Source of the DNA: Paragonimus skrjabini miyazakii
Lineage: Eukaryota; Platyhelminthes; Trematoda; Plagiorchiida; Troglotrematidae
Assembly (NCBI GenBank): GCA_014338405.1
Contig: JTDE01000692.1
Location: forward strand, 89,431-153,430
Direction: 5' to 3'
DNA length: 64,000 bases
The notes under the pieces were generated by a model. The model was given only the letters and a program-made list of their open reading frames with translations. It was not told the DNA's origin and did no database searches. The first letter of the stretch is position 1. Each line of letters starts with the position of its first letter. The position numbers and the translations under genes are program-made. Positions 40,801-52,800 of this stretch are shown one piece after another.

Positions 40801-43800
40801 ATGTTGGATGATGAATTCATGAAGGTTGTCGACTGGTTTGTGTATTTGGGAAGCTACATTAGTGGCGGTGGTGGTGTAGGGAGTGAAGAAGTACATATCT
40901 TTAAAGCTAGGGCGGTGGTCGCTAATCTAGGATACCTCTGGTGAATAGTGACATCTCTCCGAGGTACAAAAGTAGTATATTTAAGATGGCTGTGAGGGCT
41001 GTATTGCTTTGCGACAGAGAAATATGGCCGCTCAACGTAGACGTAAACCGTCTTCAACTATTTGACGGCCGATGTCTAAGTTCATTCGCTTGCATCGGGT
41101 GGCACCGGCAAGGAAGCACCTAGGAAGTTAGGAAGCGGGTGTTTGGCATTGACTGTCAAACGAGTTCATTTATGCAATCCTCAAGTTTGCGCAGACTTAG
41201 ATGATTAGGTCACGCACTGTGGATGCTAGCTAGTCGTCTGCCACACCCAGCACGTTTGCCGACGCTGCGTTCGACTGGCATAATGTGCCAGGTGAACAGC
41301 TGATGATCTGACGCGGAGAAATATAGTCGTTCACCAAGGCCACTGTAGGTCGAGTTCATCTTCCGGGGTGGGGATATCGTGATTCACAGAGTCGGCGGTT
41401 GGAGGTATTAGGTGAGACGACGGCTAAACGAGCTCTGTCAAGCAGCACAACTAACAAAAGCTCATATAAACCGTGTTATTCAATAGGGTCAATGTATGGA
41501 ACTTTATGCAGAACAAGATCACTTCTTGCTAAGTGGCCCGCTAAAATAGGTCGTCTTCCAACATACAACTGAAAACTCTTCTACTCACAAATGTCACTAG
41601 CTCATGGCATAATCGGGTCAGCTTGTCAGTCACATACGAACAGTAGTGCCTAAAGGTCAACTCTGTAACTACCGTTTAAATCGAGTGAATGTTATTTGTC
41701 AGTTCGACCGAGACGTCGGTCGTTTTGACGTGTCACACGAACAAAGCGACGTGCTGCAATGTTTTAGCGAGCACGTTTGCACAACATGAGAAGTGTACAC
41801 TTTGGACTGACTCCTTTATAACAACACAATAATCGTAGGTGAGGACTAGCGGGTATGAGAGATCCAACTTCTTGTTGTTGTCTAAGATGAATTACACTGA
41901 AGATTTCATACCTAAACTAAAACGGGTGATAATTTCAACGAACGTTTGACAATGGTTGACCAACTTAGGGATGCGCTGTTTGGCCTGGATAATTACAGGG
42001 CATCTGTAAAGTTCGTGAACAACACCTACCATGCAACTTCCAGTGTGAGTTGATCATGTGGCTATAAGACTGCTATCACTCCTACTCTCAGTAGTTTGGC
42101 ACGTCTAGAAAAATTCTAAAAACAAGAAAGAGGAAGACGAGTATTTGAATCTCAGAACAATTCACCAGTACATGCTGTAAATAGAGCCTTGTAAACGGAA
42201 GTGCAGAGATATGCAAGTAGAATTGTCGATATGACAAAAAATTACTTCCGATGTTTCTTACTCAAACCCATGAAATGCAGTGTTGACATCAGAATGTGCT
42301 TTGAGACAAACCGCAAAACTCAAGGGGTAATTGTAAACCAGTGACACTAAAAGCAACTATTCTATTCGAAACAAGCAATCAGACCTGACCCGACTGGTGA
42401 CGGTTGAGAGAAAATTGTTATCTGCAGCAACTCATCAGACTGTACATGAGGGTCAAAATCGCACAGGAAAGTATAATCACTGTTAGAAGAAAAACGGTGA
42501 CTATAAAACTTACGTCTAAAATCGATATTGTAGCAGATCAATTTGAGCGCTCTACCTGCTGGTCATCAATACGTACCTTTTCAAAGGGAACCGTAAGGAG
42601 TTGGCCCACAACAATGCCGACGTCAAGACTGAGCCTGAAAGAGAAGCTATCAAACCACAAACATTCAGTGCTGCTGTGCTCATTTGATACTGTTTCTGCT
42701 GCTGTCGTTGTTGTACTGCAGAATAGGTTAATTGTTTGACGGGACACTTGCCAAAAAAGGATCAAGTAACATCATGCAGCCCGGATTGAAACCGGTTGTC
42801 GTAGCACAGTCATTAGCATCGTTGTCGCACATGTCGTCAACACCAGCCATCGCAAAGACGTCACTAAAGCACTCTGACTCTTTTTATCATCAATCACCCT
42901 AAGACAGTGCTTCAGCGTATTTTGACAACAGTCGACTCGATCGTCCTCATTACGTAACTTTCATACTCACTCAAATTACATACAGCCATCTGACCCTTGC
43001 CGGGTGATGTAAACTTCAACATCCGACCCAGGTCTCATCATTTAGGTGGAGTCGAATAGCTGTTTTTAATGCCATTCGTTAACAACCATCTATTGAATTT
43101 TGCGGTTTGTTTGATAACAAGTTTCGATAAAACATCTGTATATCTTTTGGCTACCGTTGGAAGGAGTAATTGTGTTCAACTGCTGATTATTGGTCTAGTT
43201 ATGTTGGTTGGTCAAAATCAGGGGTACCTGTCTTACCGAGGTTCAACTGTACCATAAATGTACCAAACTGTTGTGACTCTGGTAGGTGCAAGCGGGCTAA
43301 CTAGGGCGATTGTGCCCATCTCGACTAATCGGGTGTTGGCTGGCGATACGTAAATCATAATCCGAATTGTAAAACCATCACGAACATGTAATTCGCCTCA
43401 AGCTCGCTTTCGGTTATATGCATTTCCTAACCCTATTGTGAGACCGAATTGTAACGTATACCAGTCTTGATAGGACAGAAAATCTAGTGAGGATGTGAGG
43501 CGAATCAGAAATTTTTACCTAGGAGAAGTATAGATGGACCAATTTTTAAGCAGCAACTGGTTCACTGTTAAGGGAAGTGAGGTAGAAGTGGTAGTGAATT
43601 GTGAAGATTCGGAATGAGTTTAAGTGAGCCGCGTTTAATGGGGCGACAGTTGGGCCTGCAGAGAGGCGGTGCTTTCAGGAATAATTCAGTATACAGAGTT
43701 CGTCCCCCTACTTTTGGATTGTAATAACCTCGATTGTTTAAGGTAGAGTGAACTGCAAGCACGAACAGAGAAGTAGTAACTTGTGTGCAATTTTGACTGA

Positions 43801-46800
43801 AGGCTTCGTTAAGTGTTATCACATTTCTCTCACATTCATTCTCACCATCACGGAAAGCAACACACCGGTGGTTATCACTAATGTTAACTGCAACACGACC
43901 ATGGGAAAAAGAGTAAAACCCGTAAAGGAAAACAGAAGAAATAGAAGGGGAGGAGAAGGGACCTAACTACTAAAAACAGCTACATCTATAATCGAACATT
44001 CAACATCAAGGTGCCTACACCTTAAAAACAAACAACTAAACTGTGAGTGGAAGCAAGGCGTCATCAGCAAGACTGCCTCCTCACGACTGTTATGGCCCCG
44101 CTTCAGTAAGTGCACTTACTTCACAGACAAATCGGTCAAACAACATTGGTGAATACAACATCGAGCTAACAAAGAGGCAGGACTTTCCGAAATTGACATT
44201 ATCATCGATGTTACTGATAGTCACCTTAAAACCGTCACTGATCTCGTTTTTGGCTGGGGTCATCAAGTACCTACCAGGGCCAGCTTGACTTCTATTCAAA
44301 CCGTTCGGACAGACACCCAAAATGCTGATCAAGGATTTTAGTCGTCACCATAGACTTAGCAGCCATATCGAATACAGTTTGTCATTTAGGCAGAAATTTG
44401 CTTGTCAGAGTCTTGTTAAGTTTAAAAATTGCTGAAGAATGGTAGGCTACAGCTTAAAGAACAGGTTGTTTGTGTATGTTACTTCCTTCGTCTATCAATT
44501 TATCACCTAAAGCCGCCATAAATATGAACATAAAACTCGTCGAGATTAATATTATCACTTACACTTATTTTTAAATTTGAACTTTTGTACAAATTTAAAC
44601 CAACTAAACCAAACCCATCTTAACTGGGTCTTATTTGTCGAAATGTGTAAGCAAATAAATCATCCAAATTGTCACTCGAAGGTGACTCACCCAGATGGGA
44701 CAACATGCGTTGTGCGTTGCTTCCGAATGGCAATCGATTAGAGCTAGCGGACAGAATTCCAGAGGTTATCTACCTTTTGTAGACACACCAACTGTTTAGT
44801 TAGATTGCATAGACGACTGTTGTGGTTGTTGTTATCGCTGGTGACTATGTGGGGTGTGTCACTCACACACAATGTGCGCTCATTTATGCACACGAGCGTG
44901 TGAACGCCGGTTCCCTTGACTGACGGTCGGAAAGTCATGTAAATAGAACACGTATGTAGAGCGAAATATTCCGTTTCCGACTGTAGATAAAAAACCGATA
45001 ATTTGATAACACGACGGATTTCGTAATTACTGGTGACGGCGCTCTATCGTAAGGTTCGGAAACTGGTAGAACTTGGTATAAATTTGAAACGATTCTTTCA
45101 GTTGAACTTGAATAAGACAATGAGAAGATGCGAAGTGTGAAACGGTTGATAGCTTTTGTGATTTTACTGTAAACAGCAATGCTTCTTTTCCCATTTCAGT
45201 ATTCCAACTGAAATTAGTGGTACTTTTGTACACCGATTGTGAAATTCATATTCTAGTCGTTTACTTTCCAACAAATGAGCTCGGTTGCAATGAGCAGTCC
45301 GCTTGGTTCACTCCAAATGGATTACTTCATAGCTAAAGTAGAATCTACGTTTTGTGAAATCTCGTCAAAAACCGGTGTTGTACAACCGCTAAGTAGAGGA
45401 CATCCTGGCCATTTTTGAGAATTCCAGTGATTTAGGCGTGTAATTCTTTGAGTCAAAACAACGCCATTCAAACCTCAAGCTAAATGCAGAGAAGGACACA
45501 CAACTGACCTTCGTTCTTGGACACTCAAGATATCCGAAGATCAGGGGGTATGATAAGAAGTTGCATTCACAGAAAGCTTACCTGGATAGGAAAGTATATG
45601 CAATTCGAAAGCTTCTGTCCAGTGCAATTGGAAAGGAACTTAGTTCGAACGCTTCTTCCCAGTGCGTTGAGGATGTGAACGAAGAAATTTTGACGCTAGA
45701 ATTAGGAACACTGTAGGCTACCCTGCAGACCAGCGAGTAGGTCCTGCAATTTATCAAGGAGTGTAACAGTGTAATTACCCTGATGATACGAGTAAAAACG
45801 GTACGAAAGAAAACAGTATATCTGGAACTGCCGTTTCTAAGTGACAGCTGGTCAACAATGATAAAGAAACGCCTATCAACCGCTGCATCCAGACCCTATG
45901 ACTCTACAAAACTTTGCATAATACAGCCAACTAGAGACTTACCAGTCTTCTCAGCTGTGACCAAGTAGCCTACGTTTGACACATCTCTTTGTTAATACAT
46001 ATATGCGTTTAGCTGTAGTATGAGCCACACAGGAAGGACGAACCAACAGCTAACCTCTCGTATCAAGCAGCATGTTTCTGAATGTCTCGAAAAATAACTA
46101 AAACCCCAGGCGCCTCTACAGGGACCGACAAACGACACCCACTCTCATCAGTTGCAAGGCACTTAATCCAAAAAGAAAACATCCAAAGTTTTGACGCATT
46201 CTGTGTGAGTTTTCGAATCAACTGAAAACACATCCTCATTTGTTTTGAAGCCTTGACAATTAAGCACACCCCTATGGGTTCAAAAACAATTTGTATTGGG
46301 TAAAATTCCCATGTTTTTGATCTTCCTTTTCGTTTGTCTGCCTAATCCACTCCACGCAACCTTGTTACGTTGTTTAAGATTACTTACATGTCCATTTATG
46401 ATCAAAATGTGTGAACTGTTGCTCTGGAGAGAACATCACATGATTTGAATCTTGTCAATTTTTTATCCAAGAACTTGATATGATCTAAACAGGTATGGTT
46501 ACAAATTTTTTGGAACACATTGGAACTGTTTTGTAAAAGTGATAAATCTGATACAGTTTGGTTCTGATCAAACAAAAAATCTCGAACATATAAAAAGGAG
46601 TGCCGTATAACCGACCACGTTGAAATATTTCACACAGAACAGATACCAAACAGATGCCGAAGTTTTGTGGTGATTGAAGTAATCCCGCTAGGACCGTAAC
46701 ATACTTCTGCACCGAAGGTGAAATTGAATTCGAAGCTTTTCTACAACGCTGTTGCAACACAACTGAGGATAAATATTTCATTTTGACGACTCCAGACCAT

Positions 46801-49800
46801 TTTCGAAAATATAACAACTTTACTGTCAGTACGTAAAGACGTATATAAATTTGCATCATGACTAAGATGTATTGGTGAATGGAGATAAACTCAAGTGTAC
46901 TGTCCCATGCCTCAAATTCACACGTTAATGTTAGATTGGACAAGCTACAAGCACACACGATATCGGTTGTGTTACCGAATTAGCATAATTCCATAACACA
47001 GTTTTTTAATCGAATTTGTACTTCACAAACAAACAATCAAACAACTATCAACTAATGATGTTAGGTTATAATTTAGTGAAGCATTTAATCTGTATGCCTT
47101 GCCGAATTTTTTTTACGGGTCTAAATTACTGGACTTTAAGCGCATCACCAAGGATCCGTAGAACTCAAACCTATCAAATACCTAACGACTGATCGCAGAG
47201 TTTGGACCATGGACATATGAATGTCTATTCCGGATCATTCCGGAAATGTCGACAGATTTCACCACTTCATCGTGTCACAGTACCTCCACAGTTACCACCT
47301 CAATCAATACTTGTTTACGTGGACAGAAGATTAGTTGACTTTACGGTAGTTCAGTGATTAGATAAATGGACATTTAAAAGAATGGATGCCTTCCGACATT
47401 AATGCTTTGAAAGGATCCATCCCTGGCCTAATAGTGTCACTACTACTTTTGCTTGAATCGCAAAGCGTTTCAAACATATCAAGGAAGATGTAATGCTATT
47501 TTACAAGTTACACCAGCAAACCACCCTTTAAAGGATCGTTCCTTAAGGCCAGACTAAGGAATTTACAGGCAGCAACGTAAATATATTTTCTTTGCAGTTA
47601 GAACTTCTACATAAAAGCAAAGCACGGCCGAACTCCGGGGTCACGCTTGAATCAGCTCAACCTTAAATCTCTGTTTATTTGGCACAAAAATGAAAGAAAT
47701 TCAACGCTACAGTCTTTCTGTCCAGCATCTTGACTCAAATCTCACAAATCATGAAGTGTGTATATCTCCCAAATTTTGCTTCGGTCTTGTGTTCCAACTA
47801 CTTTTGGCATCAAACATTAAGTTGGTATGGAAACTGACACACAAAAATACAATTCCCTAAACCAGAGCAATCATGCAAACTCAACACATGTAGTGATCGA
47901 TATATCCACTTGAAGGGCATTCGTTTGGACAGTTAGTTCAGTTCCATCTATAGCTGCTCAGGTGCAAAGCGAGTTATGAGTTTACCTTTCTGTTCTGCAA
48001 ACCGAGGTAATAAATCCCACTGTGGATATGCAGGTTGCATAACAGTCACCAATGTTGTGAGTAGTCCATTGCACTGCATCCTCGGAAAAAGTGTAATACT
48101 CAGAATTAGAGACTTCGATTAGTCCAAGAATTCTTACTTGAAATGAAACTTACAATTCAAGTAGCAAGCAGAATAGTTCGGAGTGGCTGTAGTGAGAAGC
48201 TTTTATTCTTGATGCAAAAACCCGCATGTATCAAAGACATTTTCATTGGCTAATCCCACTGGCGCACTCAAACTCATAAACTGTAAGCTGATTGTTACAG
48301 TACGGAACAAAGAACTTTGCGAATTAATGAAGATGTGGCAGTGAAGCTGTTCGTCCAGCCCTCATGTAATCCCTTGTTGGCTATTTTGTTGTGTTGGGGT
48401 TTGGATGAGTGGTGAGTCTAGTATAAAGCTCCTTTCTTCAACGATCCTTTGTAAACGGTTATTCTCGGACTTCCTTTTGGTTCTCTAAACTCTCAGGGGT
48501 TTCTATTGGACAAATTTCTACGTTGAGTCTTGCCAGCGTCTCTACTAACTTTCGCCCCATCTTCTTTCCTCTTCATTAATAGGGATAAACGAATCTGCAT
48601 CAAAATATTGCCTCACATATTCCCCTATTTGGTTAGTAATATTCTTGTTGTTGCACATCCGCTTGCTGTGTTCAGGTACTCCTCGTATGGGATATCTGAG
48701 TCATCTGGAAAGTTTCTCTTTTATTTTCTACCTTATTGGACGTTCTCCTTGTGATATACCCTCAAACTGTCCCAACAAAGTTCCTCTCTTTGTATGAGAC
48801 CGTTTCAGATCATTTGTGAATGTCGCCGAACTGGAATATTCTCATCGATCGATAGGTATTGGCTTCTGTCATATTCCAAATGAATAGGCTGTTTTAATTG
48901 TAATTGTTTGGACAAACCAAAGGTGAGCCAACGATACCAGACAGGGGGGTCGATTTTCTGTCGCCTTCTTTTTGACAGCTGACCACAGGTTAAACATCAC
49001 TTCATTTTGCCAGCCGCTAGTCCGTAGATAATGAAGGGTTATTCGGATTTACTTATTCCCCAGTCGTTCAGACTGCATCTACGATTCCTCACTTTTAAAG
49101 CACTGATGCTAATTCGTAGGAGTGGTTTGTGATATACTGTGACTTCCAACAATATATCACATCATTGCTTCACTTATCACTCTGACCTTCTACTTCGAAG
49201 TATCTGTTCTATCATCTCAGTAAAAAATCTTGAATCCTGTTGGGTATGTACTATTTATCTTTTGTTGTAAACAGAGTAGATTCCGTGTCGCCATCTAGCC
49301 ACAATTTTGCAATCACTTTTATTGGAATTAGTCGCACTAGATGCTGCGTACTTCGGTTGCTTCCGTCTAACCGCTGAACTTATCAACAGGCAAAAAGTGT
49401 AACCTCACATTGTTTTTATTCCCGACAGGTAAACGCTTCGGTTGGTAGTACAACGTATTCTGGTATGTTTAGTGTATGCCATCATATGGTGTTATTATCA
49501 GACGTTTTCTGACGATTCTGGTAATGTTGAGGACTAAGGTAGCTCAAGTGATCACTTACCAGGTCTGCAATCCAGCGAGGTTTATTGAATGCCTCAGTAT
49601 GAAATCAAATCATTTTTCGGTTTCAACCTTTCATTCTTGTTCACACATTAGCGGGAAATCATTCTTTGTCCTGACTACTTCAGAGACTATACCGGGATAG
49701 CGTGGTCAAATATTTTTGAGGCAATGCGTGTTAGCATTCTTTCCAAGTACCGCACCACGTGCAGTGACCGTCATGTGTTCTGCAATCTCTACTTAATGCC

Positions 49801-52800
49801 AGAAACTTTCATGATGTTTAACACTGGCTTCAGTACAGACAAATAATATCCTCCGAGTTTCCCTGTATTCACTTCGATCGACTCAATTTCAACATTTGTC
49901 GTTTACCCATCAAAAATTATTCATCGATCAGTGCGGTAACGGGGACGTGTCAGCATATATCTTTAACCCTGCTGTACAAACCACTCTACCTATTAACGTA
50001 TGCTTTGTGATCAAGTGATGTCACCAATTCGCATACAGGTTTTTGGTAAGACCCCATTTTTTCAATCATTTTTCTCCGATTTTCATTTATTTGCGTGATC
50101 GAAAATACAATCGAGTTTAAGGGTTATTAATGTACACTCTCACTGAATCCACGTTGTTTTAAACGTTCGAAATTTCGTAATACAGTTTAGAGAACCCAGA
50201 AGCAATTGCGCGGACAACAATCAATATGTGGTCAATTACCAACGATTCACCGAACACAATCGCTCTTTCTCTTCCTATTTTTTTCTCATCACAGCTAACG
50301 AGGCAATGCTACTCCGATCGAATTCGATCGCATCAAAATCGGTGGAATGCTACATCAAACTAGTCGGATCAGAAGTAAGCTTAGTTTATTGTCCCACTGA
50401 TACTGAGCATTATGAACCAAACTGTTTTCCTTCATACTCTTGACAAGAATTGCACCTCCAGTTAAACAAAGTGGACATTCTCAGTGTATGCTGTTCACTG
50501 CCTATCTTACAAAACCCCAACTCAATATTGATGAGGTAAAAACGGAGTACCACGTTAGTTTGTCTACAATATTCAGAATGTGAATGATCGAATAGTCATT
50601 TTGGATAAGAAGACCACAATTGGATATGAGTGGTGCTCAGCTTGTAGTGACCAAATCTTCGACTAACTCCTCAAATGATCGGCAGAGATGCATGTTTTCA
50701 TACGCTTAACTTGATTATCATCAGGTAAGCATAACTTTAATATGGTCGGCGATACCCCCATGCTTCTTGTTAGTACAGAGTTTTGGTAGCCATTTAGATT
50801 ACATTTGGATTACGAATCTGTAACATGGTGAGTCGTTCAGCTCACTGCATCCACTGCTGCTTATCGCTGACATTGGGACACTGTGTGCTTGTGTCTGTGC
50901 CAACCTATGCACTGTTTTCTACGCGATACCAAACTGTCGGGCTGAAAACCACACAGGCGTACTCTGATAAAACAAGTTGGGGCAATTGTGCTTTTGTTGT
51001 CACAATATCCCCACGGTGAATACTTACAAGAATGCACATGTACGGTACCATGCGCGTTATGTTTTGGGACGAAACTAGTTTTGGTCTAGTTAATTAAATT
51101 GTTCACAGTGTTCCCTACATGCATATTCAACTACGTTTAACTTGGTGCAATAATCTGTTGTTCTGATAGCTAAATCGAAGTTGTAATTCAATTGCAATGA
51201 CCTGCTGATTCGAAGCAAGATCCGTATTCAGGTATTTCGGAGTATAACAGGAATAACATAGAAAAATCAGAAGGAACCGTATGGCCTAAATGTAAGATGC
51301 CGGATTAAGTCAAAAACCAAAGGATTTGTGTACATGAGGGTTTTAGCAACGAATGTTGATCCCATTTGAATGAATGAGAACTCAGAACAGGATGCGGCAT
51401 TGTACTTCACATTTTTGAGAGATGCAGGATGATTTCTTGGGAAGCTGCCCAACTTATACATTCGTTTGTACCGTTTCTTTGTGTAAAAATTACTGATAGT
51501 TTTGTCACAAAAAGTGATCAACCAACTTTATCGCGTAAGTAGTATATACAATATTGGTGAAATATATTTGAGTAAAACTATTCAAAAGATGAATAATGTT
51601 ATTCCTTCTCTTGTGTCTTTCATGTCAGGCCATGAAAACAGTTGAAAATTCCGTTTTGTACCCATTAACCTGCATAGATCCAGGTGGACATTAAGTTTTT
51701 TGCATTGCCTATCTCCTGTGTGCGCGTGCGAAATCAACTCACAACTAGTACTCGTACAGTCAGCCAATTTGAACCGACAGTACTCTGTTTCGACTGAAAT
51801 ACATCAACAGTGCTCCGTAGCCAAGCCAAACAGACCTATCATAATGATCGAACGCCCTACACGTTCTGCGTCTAGGACACACCACCCGGCATCACACGCG
51901 CATCATCTGACTACTAATGACGACTACACTACGGTTTTTAACGCTCCCACACTGTACTGCTGACGTCCCGGCAGCTGGTTGACGGTAGTGCGACTGACCA
52001 ACTGTCTCAGTGATTTGGAGCGGCAAAGTAAACTGTCGTCACAAGTAAATTCACTTGACATTGCGCTCCCGGTACTCACCCACCGAACAAATCGATATGC
52101 CTGTAATCGCTAACACGAATACTGACGTCGATGTTATGGTTAACTATGTGCCAAGCTGCATAGTTAGGCTTAATTTGTTACTATTAATAGTACCTTGTTT
52201 ACTGAATGAAAAACTTAAAACGAACCATTTTTTCACATTTTCAGCCTTTGCACATAAACACCATACAAAATACCGGTATGTGTGTGTGACCAAAAATCAC
52301 TCTCCAAGATTAAAAATGTTACTCATAATGATTGTCTTATCACAAACCGAATCAGTTTCACCTTTAGCATTCATAATCCGTTTACGAACCACATCAGAAA
52401 AATACGGTAATCATCTCTACTGACACTATTCTGCGCCTTAGAAGGCTATACTCACTTTCGGTTGACAAACTTCAAAAACATCGACAAAATGTAAACACCT
52501 CTGATATTCAGAAACATAATTTATCCATGAAACTAACATCTCTATTTACTGCTTAAGTTTGCTAATCCAGTATTACTAAACCAACAGTGAGAGGCATCAG
52601 TCGGATCCACTGTTCTCATTTAAAATTTAGGAACCATTTGGTTCAATTAAGGTTGACCAGTGTTTAAAAACGGAACAGTTTGTTAGTCAAACTCCAGCTT
52701 CTGATATTCTAAAGTCTAAGCAGAGAAAATTATGATTTCAACTGTTCATTCTGCTTGACAACTTTTATTTCATGTCATTATCCGTCGTCACTGAACAATT

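Larger units (their letters stand above)
36965..50294 (+). other. RasGAP intron (13.3 kb)
   Basis: Bounded by gtgagt and catcacag. It holds the long inverted repeat (38.7-39.65 kb), an RTE-like LINE relic (40.6-41.5 kb) and a Penelope-like relic (45.2-46.3 kb). The stretches 41.5-45.1 kb and 46.4-50.2 kb show no feature I can name. Confidence 0.87.

Noticed and set aside
46063..46269. Minus-strand frame of 68 codons
   Set aside because: It is the complement of the Penelope-like endonuclease relic on the plus strand.
46485..46958. Minus-strand frame of 157 codons, the longest outside the known exons apart from two exon-bearing frames
   Set aside because: Composition is hydrophobic and Cys-rich with no domain, no neighbouring gene signals, and it lies just beyond a dead element. 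A chance frame is the simplest reading.
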